DNA of 64,000 nt. Origin: Schistosoma mansoni (lineage: Eukaryota; Platyhelminthes; Trematoda; Strigeidida; Schistosomatidae). The stretch is from positions 62,001 through 126,000 of the forward strand of contig NW_017386036.1 of the NCBI RefSeq assembly GCF_000237925.1, read 5' to 3'. Made by a program: the position numbers and the translations under genes. Below are positions 38,749 to 51,338 of the stretch, in pieces. Every line of letters begins with the position of its first letter. Position 1 is the first letter of the stretch. The notes below the pieces were generated by a model. That model saw nothing but the letters and a program-made list of their open reading frames with translations. It did no database searches and was not told where the DNA came from.

Positions 38749-38955
38749 AACAAATAGGTTTTCTGTATTTCAGAGTAGATAACTTTTGGTCGGTTTAGCA
38801 TTAGCCAACAGTGTCAAATAGTCTTGTTATTGAAATCAGTAAATATTAAAATTGTTCTTTACTGTGTATCTAATTTCTGGTTTTGTTTACTGTTATTGCA
38901 AAGGTCCTTTATTGAAGCCTTGTTGTGAACAATTCTTATGTTTTGAGCTGTAAGA

Positions 38956-38961
38956 AATAAA
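38956..38961 (+). terminator. Polyadenylation signal AATAAA of the COX5B-like gene
   Basis: A canonical AATAAA lies 208 bp after the stop codon of the COX5B-like gene, in the expected strand and range for a schistosome 3' untranslated region. Confidence 0.6.
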
Positions 38962-38979
38962 ACAGTACGAACCTCACCT

Positions 38980-40890
38980 TGGTCTAAATATAAAATAATT
39001 TAAAGCTAATTTCCGTAACTTTAATGCGAAGCGCTGTGGATTGTAATACTTCCCACTTTCTTCTCTTGGAGCTTTAATGTCTGGAAGCAAGTTGTGCATG
39101 GTTTCAGATGATACAAGCATCTTAACCCAGATCTGAATGAAAAGTATTGAATTAATATGTTGGCATTGTGAACTGCTTTAGTGTTGATCAAGACAAAAAA
39201 TTATGATACTAGTGCGCAAACTTGTTGTTTTAAACCAGTGATACCTCACCCGTCCTGTTCCTTAGAAATAACTACACCTGTGACTGAACAAAATTGTAAA
39301 CATATGTTAATATCCCGTGTATTGCATGTCTTTTCATTTTATCAGAAGTCGAGACGCGGTGCCTCAAGCTGCTTAACGATGGTGAGAAACCATAAACGTA
39401 CTGGTCGACTGATAATTGCCTACAATTTATACCAGTTTGCTAGTCAGTCAACGATGCTAATATGGCTACTCAATCGAGTAGCGGAATCTGATCGGTTTTA
39501 CAGTGACATCCATGGTTGTATTATTGTTTGGGTCCGCGCCTTTCAGGTAATGGTTTCACAGATGTACCATACAAGTGATTAGATTTCAGAGACTCTACCC
39601 AGTAATGAAGTTTGTTCAAGAAAAAGCGATCTGGTACTGATACAAAATAAATCAACTCAAAAACAGTGTACATAGTGTCTTTCATAATAAAATAGCGTTA
39701 TTATACCTTCATAGTACCTTGGGTCCGTGTGTCACATTTTATATCTAAGTAAATAAAGTAATGAGCTTGCTCATTACAAAAATGTGGGGAAGTCAACCTT
39801 TTGACAAAACTTGACGATTTTGTCAATCCCTAGACACTCAATATGATGACCATATAATATTTAACAATGGATATTAGGATCTATGTTTACACTGATAGTC
39901 ACTCAGTTGTAGCAGTTAACCGGGAGTTCTGAGTCTCATTGTTGGCGTACGTGCGGTGAGCTATTCAGTTTCTGTTTCCTGTGTGATGTGGACTGAAATA
40001 ACGAGTACGTACGCACTTTTTTAGACCTAGTAAGCCAGTCAATGTACTTTATAGGATTTAGAAGATTTAACTACCTAATTAAGTTAAGCATGTGGAAACC
40101 TTAGCACAACATATCAATCTGGTTTCTTCTCTATCTACATACTTTCTTGTTCCAGATGAGTTTTCTCAAAGCAACTCGTTAGTAATTCGCTATTCCAATT
40201 GTATCAATCGCACGTAGCATAGTTTAGTCTAATGAACAGGAATCTTCGCAATTTCATGGAGTTTATTAGTTTCTCCCAACAAATTTTTAAATGGAACAGG
40301 ATTCCTATGTTGAGTTAGGTTCAATTTTTTGACCAAACTGGATTATTCGACTAACTGGTTTTGGCTATCGAAGGAATAAATTTTGCTGTCCGATTATTCT
40401 CCATAGTTTTTGAGGTGTTTGCGACCTGAAACTCAGTTATCATGTACTCCGAAAACCTATAGATGAAACCTTGTTAAGCGTAGTTATATGTTGCATTCCA
40501 AGAAAGCAGTTAATGAGCAAATTGCACTTGTATTAGTTACTTATCGGTAGAATTGGTCTCAGAGGCCGTTATCATTGTGATGCCAGAAGTTACTAAGAAA
40601 ACTATTGGTCAAATATATGTATTATGTTGGTAATTCTGAGGACCTTGGAAGCAAGTAACCGAACTTGGAGCGTTTATATGGGACATTGCCGATAGGTCTT
40701 AGTTGTCTGTAGGAACCTACGGCGAACTTACTTCATAATAGTTGATGTGAAACACTTCAATGCCTCTGGTGTGAATGTCTTTGAACGACCTGCCTCATAC
40801 TACTACAAATAATGTTAGATACGTACTTGGTGATACTTCTTATGAAGTAATATAGAGCCACAAGTATTTTTGGCATCAAGTCCTGCGGTT
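38980..40890. other. Stretch without a recognisable gene
   Basis: A 133-codon frame at 39181-39582 lacks recognisable motifs and splice signals. I see nothing else. Confidence 0.35.
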
Positions 40891-40894
40891 ACAG

Positions 40895-41289
40895 CTAAGA
40901 GAAAGGAAGATGTTTCGGCAAATGACGTTGAAACCCAATCACTGAATTATGGCTTGATAGCCACAGCACACTAGTACTTGTGGCTAACATAATAACATGC
41001 ACACAAAGTGCCAAACACAGGTAAAATCACAATCATACTTACTTATTAGTTTAAATCGTTGATAATGCTCATATTTCTCCTGAACACAATTCAGATGAAC
41101 ATTGAGCGACATACCAGCGTATGCACCACAGTCCATGCTAAATACTGAGATAACGGTATTCAGAATGGCTTCAACATGATTAAGGTCAGCGGCAGGTGAC
41201 CCTCTAACATATGCATGTATCAGCCAGGAATCAGCAAACCACATCCGATCAAGTACAACAGACGGGTAGACGTTTATGACACAAAATAA
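40895..41289 (-). CDS. Probable host exon(s), protein not recognised
   Basis: On the minus strand, an acceptor (tatatcag, ending 41290) opens an 82-codon reading frame to a strong donor (gtaagtatg, from 41042). It contains RMWFADSWLIHAYVRG, NTVISVFSMDCGAYAG and NCVQEKYEHYQRFK, with balanced, exon-like composition. A further 29-codon terminal exon at 40983-40895 is possible after a 59-nt intron, with matching phase and a stop. No family is recognised. The gene would run leftward, so its first exons should lie to the right, perhaps in the right arm of the inverted repeat at 52 kb. Splicing is inferred. Confidence 0.45.
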
Positions 41290-41837
41290 CTGATATACAC
41301 ACACACTATATATATATATATATGAAAATAACCAGTCACTTTTCCGTCTCGCCCAGATAACTAGTAACTGTCTGTTCATAACACGACTGCCTAAAATATT
41401 CCTGCCACTCGTCGCAGCAACCAATCAGGTTCGTAAGCTAATAAAAGGATGTGACACTTCCATCAACATTGTAGGTAATTACTGATGCCGTATTTCGTTC
41501 TATTTTGTCTAGTTTATAGTTTTTCTTGTGGTTTCTAGTGTTCCAATTGACCTAAGTGTAATTGTTTTTACTACGTTTTATTGCCAATCCGGTATCTTCG
41601 CCGCGACCTAGAACGAACCGATTGATTTCTTTGCGCTAGCTTGTTGCAGTTTCTGTAGTTAAATAGTGTCCGATAGGTGGTAGTTTAGCCACGTGAGTGA
41701 ACTAACTCTAGTCAGGTTGGTAATTATTTATGGGTTTATAAATCTCTTAATTCCAGTGAGTGAGTTTGTTTCAGGGTAATGTGGCTTCTGGATACTAGCA
41801 GCTATCATATAATCAGGCGGGAGGTCGGTTGGTTACA

Positions 41838-42005
41838 ATGCAAAAAACTGCAAAGCGAAAATTAGGATGCTCAGAGAACACCACTGTCTCAAGAAATAAT
41901 AAAAAAATAAGCCAACTAATTGATTATGCATACAGTGTGAGTAGGTATAAGCTTAGGAATAAAAACGGAAACAGAGTTGATAACATAGAAGATAAGGATA
42001 AGTAA
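41838..42005 (+). CDS. 55-codon ORF in the left arm, unrecognised
   Basis: The ORF starts MQKTAKRKLGCSENTT and is rich in Lys, Asn and Ser. It lies about 390 bp after the TATA-like box. A possible donor 'gtgagt' follows codon 33, so it may be a first exon and not a complete gene. The same ORF occurs in the right arm. No family is recognised. A second coding-like frame (about 42027-42174; FRGTCFEHETSKKEVM) follows but no clean splice joins the two. Confidence 0.3.
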   Translation: MQKTAKRKLGCSENTTVSRNNKKISQLIDYAYSVSRYKLRNKNGNRVDNIEDKDK

Positions 42006-42293
42006 ATGATACGTGATGACTAAAACGTCAAGTATTTCGTGGGACATGCTTCGAGCACGAAACCTCGAAGAAGGAAGTGATGACCAAAGAGAGACCGCTT
42101 GTCAAGCCTGCACATAAAGGTAAACACAGAGCTGGTTCCTGTGTATTCGAATTCCAGAGAAATCCAGATGCAGAAAAACCATAGACGAAATAAAAAACGC
42201 AGTCAGAACTACCTATATCTATCTTGTAAAATAACCAGTCACTATTCCGTCTCGCCCACACAGCAAGTGACTGTCGCTATTTCCCGATATCTC

Positions 42294-42372
42294 TATTCCA
42301 AAGGTGTAAATCCGCATATTCATGTGGAATTGTTCTCCAGGTTTACAGACGATTTTCACCCGTCCAGACTAC
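42294..42372 (+). repeat. 79-bp direct repeat, copy 1 (inside left arm)
   Basis: This block is repeated at 42709-42787 with about three differences. Copy 1 is inside the inverted repeat and so is also present in the right arm. Copy 2 begins just where arm homology ends. Confidence 0.9.
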
Positions 42373-42708
42373 TTGTAATGAAGATACCACAGGTATTGTA
42401 GTTTGACAACACTTTACCGGCAACACCCATTATGAATCGTGTCCACCCAGTGAAATCAAAAGGCAGAAGCGAGGAGGTTGGAAAACATATGAGGTAGATT
42501 ATCGATATATCGAGAAGTGACTGATTTGAACGGGCTGTCAATCACAGGAGAAGTTGAGCATGGAGTTCCCACTCGTGATCTGGTGCGAATGCATGACCGC
42601 GCGCCTTCAGCCAGGCGAGTTCATTGCAACTAATGTGGTCACCATCCAATGTCGAACAGTTGCAGAGCTATTTATCTTGGGCATTTACCGCTACAGATCA
42701 CCACTCTG

Positions 42709-42787
42709 TATTCCAAAGGTGTAAATCCGCATATTCATGTGGAATTGTTCTCTTGGTTTACAGATGATTTTCACCCGTCCAGACTAT
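42709..42787 (+). repeat. 79-bp direct repeat, copy 2 (just inside the inner edge of the left arm)
   Basis: Starts 'tattccaaaggtg' like copy 1 and ends at 'gacta'. It has no counterpart at the right arm's inner edge. Confidence 0.9.
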
Positions 42788-43264
42788 TGTTATCCCTCTT
42801 CATAAGAATCTCTTGTGTATACTTGAATAGGTGTTTAGACCAACATTATTTTTCCGACTGAAACCCCATAGTACAGTTTTGGATTTTTCGCTACTATCTT
42901 ACGCGGTGCATTTATAAAAACAAGTGAGGATCTGACTAGATAAATAAGTTAAACTCTGATGTCGGTGTACACAGCAGTACTCATTTCATAATCACTCTGC
43001 TGATGACAACTATAAAAGTAGATATGCAGCTGTGTCACTATAAAGTTATCTGCAGTTCTGCACAGGATACACTAATCACATGTCATCCGAAGACTAGGAC
43101 GTTTCGTACTATTTCATCACTCCACTTTTCTTTGTCAATTAGGAATAAGACCAGTTCATGATCTTTGTAACTTCAGAATGTAACAATGGTTTCTGTCTTA
43201 AGCACTCCATAGTAGCACCAACCTGCTGTTGTTAATAGATGTGATTCAACCAAGTACTACCTAA

Positions 43265-43455
43265 TTAATTAAATCTGCACAATCTGGCCCACTTTTTCAA
43301 CAAAATTGGGACATCACAAAGAAAGTGCTTCTCTGGTATAACCTGCAGCTGTAAATAATTCCCCGAAATCAATAGCTCTGTAAGTGTTCGATATTGGATG
43401 CTGACCACATTAGCTTTAATGGACTCGATTAACTGAAGGCGCTCGGTCATGCATC
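43265..43455 (-). repeat. Dispersed repeat C, diverged copy
   Basis: On the minus strand this matches the 'gcatgacc...gccttcag...aatgtggtca.catccaat.tcgaaca' block found in both arms and at 60785-61095. It lies in the same orientation as the right-arm copy, so two C copies in direct orientation bracket the gypsy coding region. Function unknown. Confidence 0.75.
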
Positions 43456-46376
43456 TGAGTTTTCGGATAGATTTTATTTATTTATTTTTCGTCCATTATA
43501 ATACTTGATTTTTCACTATGACGGAACAGACACTAAAAGTATTTAAGTTAAAGACCAATGTCTTTTTGGCCGGACAATGTCGAAGCCTGGTTCGGCTACA
43601 CAGAAGCCGACTGCAACGAGTACGGCGGGAACGACACACGTGCACAATTCCTCACAGTAGCCAAGGCACGACCGCGCGAATTTAACAGGTGCGTACCACC
43701 TAATATGTTTACTCGTGATGTTCCGGAACCCTTTGAAACACTTGAACACGAAGATCTAACCGATCGACAAAGGGTATATCAACGCATTAATGACATCGAC
43801 CTGCAACATGGTTCTGCGACAGACGTGTTGCTAAGAATGAGAGAAGTTTTCGGCCAAAGAACTTTCGATGATGACTTATTCAGACAACATTTTGTCTGAA
43901 CTTCCACAACAGGTGCAAGCTGTACTCATCTCGTTGCAAAACAATGCCGTAGACGAGCTGATTGCATCTGCTGGCCGCATCCTCAGAACCACGAAGGCCT
44001 CTAAAGCCGAGGTATTTTCAGCCAAAGAAAAACCTCAAGAGAGATAGAATGAAACTTTGGATCTATGTCATACACTGACACATTTCCTTCGGTTTCGTAA
44101 TGACCGCAAACGATCACATACCTCGCGAAGAAGCACTTCATCTATACGGTCTGTCTCTAGACCACGAGAGACGGATAACTCTGACTGGTGCTGGTATCAT
44201 AACCAGTATGGAAACTATTTCAGAAATTGCAGAAAACCCTGCAATTATCCGAACTCCAAATCAACCGACATGAAAAATAATTCGGAAAAGTACTCAGCCG
44301 GCACGCGTTAACGGCAACCGTAGCCGGCAAACATAGCCGTCTGTTGTACGTCACGGATGTGGCCACGAAAGTTCACTACCTCGTCGACACTGGTGCAGAA
44401 GCAAGCGTTCTTCCTGCTAATGCTAACGACCGGCTTCACGATTCTGTTTTAAGCTTACAGGCGGCAAACGGATAACCGATCGCCACATATGGGAAAAGGT
44501 ACGTTTACCTTAACGTGGGTTTACGCGAACCCATACACTGGATTTTCGTGGTTGCAGATGTTTCTATGCCAATCATTGGTATAGACCTGCTACAACACCA
44601 CGATCTACTCATTGGTACACGCAAACGGAGGCTAGTAGACGGAAACAGTAATTTGTCCGTTTACATAACTTCTTTTTCCGGTGTCAGCTTATCTGCAGTC
44701 ACAATTAGGCACACAATAGACCCATTATATCAGCTGTAACTCGATAAGTACTCGAGGATATACCAACCGCAACCGAAATTGCCGTGTGTAAACAGCAATG
44801 TTACACATCACAGCACGACTACATGACCACCTGTATTCTCGAAAGCACGCTGACTGACTCTTGAAAAGCTGAGGTTGGCCGAAAATGATTTCGACCTCAT
44901 GATAGAGTTAGCAATCGTTCGACCGTCAAATAGCCCATGGTCACCTCCTTTGTACATGGTCCCTAAAAAGGACAGCAACGCTTGGCGTCCAACTGGTGAC
45001 TATCAACGTTTGAAAGCAAAACCATTCCCGATCGTTACCCGTTGCCTTACGTTCACGATTTGACAGTTACCTTGCAAAGTGCAACTATCTTTTCGAAAAT
45101 CGACTTGGTTAAAGCTTAAAGCCAAATCCCTATGGCTGATGACGATATTCCAAATACCGCTATCATCACTCCCTTCGGACTCTAGGAATTTTTACGAATG
45201 CCTTTCGGCCTAAGAAATGCTGCTCAAACCTTCCAAAGGTTCATGGATGACGTTTTCCGAGGTCTCAACTTCGTTCATGCGTATGTTGATGACTGTCTGA
45301 TAGAATGTCCGGACAGAGAATCACATCTCCAGCATCTATACATTGTTTTCGAACAACTTCAAAGGCATGGCATTACTGTCAAAATTCAGAAATGACAAAT
45401 CGGAACCTACTACTTAGATTTCCTAGGACACAATATTGATGCCCAAGGCATCCGACCCCTTAGAAGCAAAGTAGCGGCTATTTGGGATTACCCAACCGAC
45501 CATCATTAGGCAATTGCGCACGTTTAACGGCCTGGTAAGTTTCTATAGACGGTTCATACCAAAATGCACGTCCCTCATGAAGCCGCTAACCGACCAACTT
45601 CATGGAAATGCGAAGTCTATTAATCTGAACGACACTGCATGAAAAGCATTCTCCACAGCTAAGGAAGGTACCGCAAAGGCAACCATGCTGGCACATCAAG
45701 ACACTCAAGCGCCCATTAGTATCGCAGTAGATGCATCCGACTCAGCAATCGGAGGAGTCTTACAACAATGGGTTAACCACTCTTGGCAACCTTTAGGATT
45801 TTTCTCAAGACCGTTGTTAGACAATAAATCGAGGTACAGCACGGTCGGTGGGGAACTCTTAGCTATGTATTGTGCTGTACGACATTTCCAACACCCTATC
45901 TAAGGAAGAGAATTCACCCCTTTTACTGATCATAAACCTCTCACCTTCTCTTTGAGCTCATCCTCAGACAAGTACTCACCTCGATAGTCTCGACAACTGG
46001 ACTACATTTCATAGTTTACTTCAGGTATACAACACATTTCTGGAGAAAACAATGTAGTGGCAAACGCCTTGTTTCGTATAACTTCCTTGAACAGTTTCCA
46101 AGGAATCGACCCTCTGAAACTTGCCCAGCTTCAGAAAGGAGACGCTGATCTCCAGCACGAGTGATCCTCAACAACCCTTAAACTGCACGTTAAACAGATG
46201 GGAACAGGTGAGGAAACCCTACTATATGACATATCTACAGGCAGGGATCGCCCACTCGTGCCGAAACATTATCGACGCAACGTTTTCAATACGTTGCACA
46301 AACGCTCTCATCCAGGAGTGTGTGCATCCATCAAGCTCATAGCAGAATGGTTTTGCTGGCCTGGTATGAATAAAGA

Positions 46377-49300
46377 ACTCCGCCTGTAGCTCTTCTAGAG
46401 TTACTGCCGGTCCCAAGCCCGGGTAAAGGAGAAGGGTTGGGCATGGGGTTAGCGACCCCATCCCGTAGAAAAGCTAACTCGCTAAAAAAACGCTAACCAG
46501 AAAAAAATAATTCAAACCATTTAAACTCTGTCCTGGGAGTTGAAGGAATAATTATGACGTCTCATGATGAAAGCCGAAATTCTTCGGAAGTCACGAGACC
46601 GATGCACCTTCTAACAACCAGAGAAACACTCTTTATAGGTACATGGAACGTCCGGACAATGTGGGAGACAGGAAAGACCAGCCAAATAGTAATGGAAATG
46701 AGGAGATACAACTTGGCAGTACTCGGAACCAGAGAAACCCATTGGACACAAGCTGGACAACAAAGGCTAGGTACAGGAGAGATGCTGCTGTACTCCGGTC
46801 ACGAAGGGGAAAATGCTACACACACTCAGAGAGTTGCTCTAATGCTGTCTAAAGAAGCACAAAATGCACTTATGGGATGGGAATCTCATGGACCCAGGAT
46901 AATCAAAGCATCATCCAGAACAAAGAAGCAAGGGATCACAATGAACGTTATCCAATGTTATGCACCCACCAATGATAGCAACGACGATGATAAAGATCAG
47001 TTCTATGAGAGGCTGCAATCAATTATAAAGAAGTGCTCACGAAAGGACCTGACCATCCTGATGGGAGATCTAAATGCTAAAGTTGGAGTGGACAACACAG
47101 GATATGAAGATGTAATTGGACGACATGGACTAGGAGAGAGTAAATAAAAATGGGGAGGGACTTGCAAACCTATGTGCATTCAACAAGTTGGTTATAGGCA
47201 GCACAATATTCCCACACCAGCTCATACACAAAGCTACATGGATCTCACCGGACCACACCACAGAGAACCAGATAGATCACATCTGTATCAACAAAAAATT
47301 CCGAAGATCAATGGAAGATGTGAGAACCCGGAGAGGAGCTGACATAACTTCAGATCACCACCTGGTTGTGGCCAAGATGAGACTGAAGCTAAAGAAAGAC
47401 TGGACAACTGGACAAACAGCACTACAAAGGTTCAATACAGCCTTCCTTCGAGATATTGACAAGCTCCATGAATTCAAGATAACTCTCAACAACAGGTTCC
47501 AAGCTCTACAGGATCTATTGAATGAACAAGAAACTACTTTGGAGGACAACTGGAAAGGGATAAAAGAAGCACTAACTTCAACGTGTCAGGAGGTTCTTGG
47601 TCCTAAGAAGCATCATCACAAGGAATGGATCTCTATGGGAACCCTGGACAAAATTCAAGAAAGGAAGAACAAGAAACTAGCAATTAACAACAGTCGAACA
47701 CGAGCACAGAAAGTCAAAGCACAAGCAGACTACGCAGAAGCAAACAGGGAAGTGAAGAAAAGCATTAAGGCCGACAAGCAGAAATACATGGGAGAACTAG
47801 CAACGACGGCGTAAAAAGCTGCAAGAGAAGGGAATATGAGACAACTATATGATACAACGAAGAAATTGGTAGGGAGATATAGCAAACCAGAGAGACCAGT
47901 CAAGGACAAAGAAGGAAAGACAATCACTGAGATTCAAGAACAGAGGAAAAGATGGGCAGAATACTTCGACGAACTGCTGAATAGACCAGCCCCACTGAAT
48001 CCACCGAACATCGAAGCAGCACATACTGACCTTCCTATAGATGTCACTCCACCAACGATCGAAGAAGTCAAGATGGCCATCAGACAAATCAAAAGTGGGA
48101 AGGCGGCAGGACCTGACAATATACCAACAGAAGCACTGAAGTCAGACATTGAAATAACTGCAAACATGCTTCACCTTGTATTCAAGAAGATTTGGGAAGA
48201 GGAACAAGTGCCAATGGACCGGAAAGAAGGATCTCTCATCAAGATACCAAAGAAAGGAGATCTGAGCAAATGTGAGAATTACAGAGGCATCAGTTTGTTA
48301 TCAGTACCAGGAAAAGTTTTCAACAGAGTGCTGCTGAATCGGATGAAAGACGCAGTGGACGCTCGACTTTGAAATCAACAATCTGGATTCCTTAAGGATC
48401 GGTCGTGCACAGACCAAATTGCGACACTACTGATCATCGTTGAACAATCAGTTGAGTGGAACTCATCACTATACGTCAGCTTCATTGACTATGAGAAGGC
48501 GTTTGATATTGTGAACCGGAGAACACTATGGAAACTTCTTCGACACTATGGAGTTCCTGAAAAGATTGTCAACATTATCCAAAACTCATACGATGGACTA
48601 CAGTGCAAAGTCATGAAAGGAGGACAGCTGACAGAAGCATTTCCAGTAAGGACCAGAGTCAGACAAGGCTGTCTACTCTCCCCATTCCTCTCCCTTTTAG
48701 TGATTGACTGGATTATGAAGACTTCGACATCTGAAGGGAAATACGGAATACAATGGACTTCTCAGAATCAATTAGATGATTTGGACTTCACAGATGACCC
48801 AGCCCTCCTCTCTCATACACACGAACAAATGCAGATGAAGACAGCAGATGTAGCAGCAGCCTCCGCATCGATAGGCCTCCACATTCACAAAGGTAAAAGC
48901 AAGATTCTCAAATGCAACACGGAGAACATCAACCCAGTCACACTTGATGGAGAAACTCTGGAAGAGGTGGAAACATTCACGTACCTGGGGAGCATCATTG
49001 ATAAACAAGGAGGATCGGATGCAGATGTAAAGGCGAGGATTGGCAAAGCAAGGGCAGCATTTCTACAATTGAAGAACATATGGAACTCAAAACAACTCTC
49101 AACCAATTTCAAGGTCAGAATCTTTAATACGAACGTCAAGACAGTCCTGCTGTATGGAGCTGAAACGTGGAGAACTACTACGACCATCATCAGGAAGATA
49201 CAAGTATTTATAAACAGTTGTCTACGCAAAATACTCAACATCCATTGGCCGGATACTATCAGCAACAGCGTCTTATGGGAGAGGACAAACCAGCTTCCAT

Positions 49301-49580
49301 CTGAAGAGGAAATTAGGAAAAGACGTTGGAAGTGGATCGGACATACATTAAGGAAATCACCAATGTGCATCACGACTCAATCCCTAACTTGGAATCCGGA
49401 AGGGAAGTGGAAAAGAGGAAGGCCAAAGAACACATTGCGCCGGGAAATAGAAGCAGATATGAAAAGGATGGATAGCAACTGGAAAGAACTGGAAAGGAAG
49501 GCTCAATATGGAGTTGGATGGAGAATGCTGGTGAGCGGCCTATGCCCCTCGACGAGGGGTAACAGGCGTAAGTAAGTAAG
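46377..49580 (+). mobile_element. SR2-like RTE LINE nested in gypsy, with 12-bp TSD
   Basis: 'tatgaataaaga' at 46365-46376 and 49581-49592 brackets the element, and gypsy integrase sequence resumes right after the second copy. The element is 3204 bp: about 180 bp of 5' region, endonuclease, linker, reverse transcriptase and a short 3' end with gtaa repeats. It is much better preserved than its host gypsy element, so it arrived later. Confidence 0.95.
46554..49575 (+). pseudogene. SR2-like endonuclease/reverse transcriptase, disabled by few changes
   Basis: Endonuclease blocks: GTWNVRTMWETGK, TRETHWTQAGQQ, ILMGDLNAKVG (about 47055) and SDHHLVVAKM. Polymerase blocks: KSGKAAGPDNIP (48090), [21 protein letters not shown] (48480), [12 protein letters not shown] (48655) and [11 protein letters not shown] at 48781-48813, where the usual FADD reads FTDD. 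The C-terminal finger-like region ends [12 protein letters not shown] (about 49420-49450). One frameshift follows GLGESK at about 47145, and in-frame stops lie at 47812 and 48370; otherwise the frame is open. The FTDD change alone would probably impair activity. Confidence 0.9.
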
Positions 49581-51338
49581 TATGAATAAAGATGTGAGGG
49601 AGTGGGCACACTGCTGTGTAAGCCGTTAGAAATCTAGGGTGAATAGACATAACAAATGTCCATAAGGGTCGTTCAAAACTCCTAATGCTCGTTTCGACAT
49701 GTTCATCTGTATTTGGCAGGACCTTTACCAGATTCGAATGGATACTCTCGTTTTTTTACCTGAGTAAATCGTTTCACTCGATGGCCAGAAGCAGAACCTA
49801 TTAAGGACATTACTGCTGAAACAGTGGCTTGCGCCTTCGTCGAACGATGGGTAGCAAATTTCGGCTGCCCTTGAACCATCACTACAGACCGCGGAAGCCA
49901 GTTTGAATCTATACTTTTCCGTTGTCTGACCACAATATTAGGAATCACTCGCTTCCGAACGACCGCCTACCACCTACGAGCAGGCGGGTTTGTAGAACGC
50001 TTTCACTGGCAACTAAAAGCTTCACTATCAGCTGCAGGCGTTCCACAGTGGACAGACGCTCTTCCACTTTTCTTACTAGGCATTCTCAATGCAGTGAAAG
50101 CTGACATGGGATTCACTGCAGCTCAACTAGTTTATGGGACCACACTCCGACTTCCAGGAGAATTCGTGGATTCTTCATCTCCTTCAATGAACATGGATCT
50201 AAACTCCTAGACGAGCAGGCTTACAAACGCAATGCGTTCAGTTAAACCTGCTTCCACTCGACCACAATCAACTGAGGTTTTCGTTCAACCTGACTTACGA
50301 TATAGTACACATGTCTCTGTTCGTCGAGACTCACACTGACGACCCCTCAAGTCAGCATGCGAAGGACACTTCAAGGTTCTTCAGCGTGAACCTAAGTACT
50401 ATGTAGTCGAAAAGAACGGCACTAACGATAGCATCGGTATCGATCGCCTCAAAGCAGAGCATTTAGAAGAAAATCCTATCTCATCGACTTTCATTCGGTA
50501 AAATCGAACGACACGGCTCTTACACTTGTAATTCCTCACCCGACAGTCAACATGCACGTTGATACTTCAGAAGTATCTGAAAATAAACTTAAGACAGTGC
50601 GTTCTGAAAGAAGAGTAGGATTTTCAGAACAGTTAAACGACTATTGCACGTACGACACCAGTTAACAATTCGATTTATCTCGATGTTCCTGTGTACTGTA
50701 TATATTAAAAAGTTTTGATGTACTAATACTTATACACTTATTCCGAAAAAACACATTTTTTTTTCAAAATTTTTAAATCGGTTTTACGCTGTCGCAGGTT
50801 TATGAGTTTATTTGCCTTTTTTCTCTCGCCTTGTGTCTTTACGCGTGTAGGGGTGTATTTCGACATGCACTTACATATTCTTGTTTGCTTTTCTAGGACG
50901 GCTGGGAAAGACGATGAAAAGAACGATGAAGTTTACGAGGAACCGAAATTTCGATTACACTGTGTTTCCTTATTACTATATTGTACTTACTGGTCCCCTA
51001 TGGTAAGGAAAGACGACCAGACGCTGCTACACATAGTTTCTTCCTTTCCTTCTTTAAAATCAATTCAAAATTCTTGCCAATTACATAGAACCTGATTTAT
51101 TATTACTATTCTATTACTAATATTTTATTTTATTTTTATTTCTTTTCTCAAAAATGGCAAGTGAAATGCTGACATTATTGAAGAAACTGGAAATGGTTTC
51201 TTCACAACACTTATGTACCCATAAGGTGTTTGTGAATAATAATAATAGGAAGCTATCAGAAGAGTGTTTACCAACGACAAACTTGTCGGCTTTAAACTAC
51301 TGGCTGGCAATGTCGTAAGGTCATCACTACCCAACAAG

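Larger units (their letters stand above)
41398..42705 (+). repeat. Left arm of 1.3 kb inverted repeat
   Basis: This arm matches 51339-52652 in reverse complement. Positions pair so that left plus right equals 94,050 from 41398 to at least 42675, with no indel. All stretches compared base by base agree, and three long open frames translate identically. Past 42675 a few mismatches and a 4-base indel appear. The arm holds CCAAT at 41421 and 'taataaaag' at 41439, a 55-codon ORF at 41838-42005, and a dispersed repeat at 42380-42700. Just outside the inner edge is a second copy of a 79-bp block. Confidence 0.93.
43500..51100 (+). mobile_element. Ty3/gypsy LTR retroelement fossil, split by an SR2-like LINE
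   Basis: Parts in order: gag (43510-44300), protease (44340-44740, DTGAEAS), reverse transcriptase (44870-45450, YVDDCL), RNase H (45660-45910, VDASDSAIGG), the integrase zinc-binding region (46200-46376), then after the LINE the integrase core and C-terminal part (49593-50500). It resembles schistosome gypsy elements of the Saci/Boudicca group. The whole element carries many breaks and looks old. The AT-rich tail at 50660-51100 may contain the 3' LTR, but no matching 5' LTR was recognised ahead of gag. Confidence 0.88.

Noticed and set aside
39181-39582. 133-codon open frame as a gene
   Set aside because: Composition and lack of recognisable motifs or splice signals suggest a chance frame.
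48885-49373. 162-codon minus-strand frame
   Set aside because: It is the antisense shadow of the SR2-like reverse-transcriptase frame.
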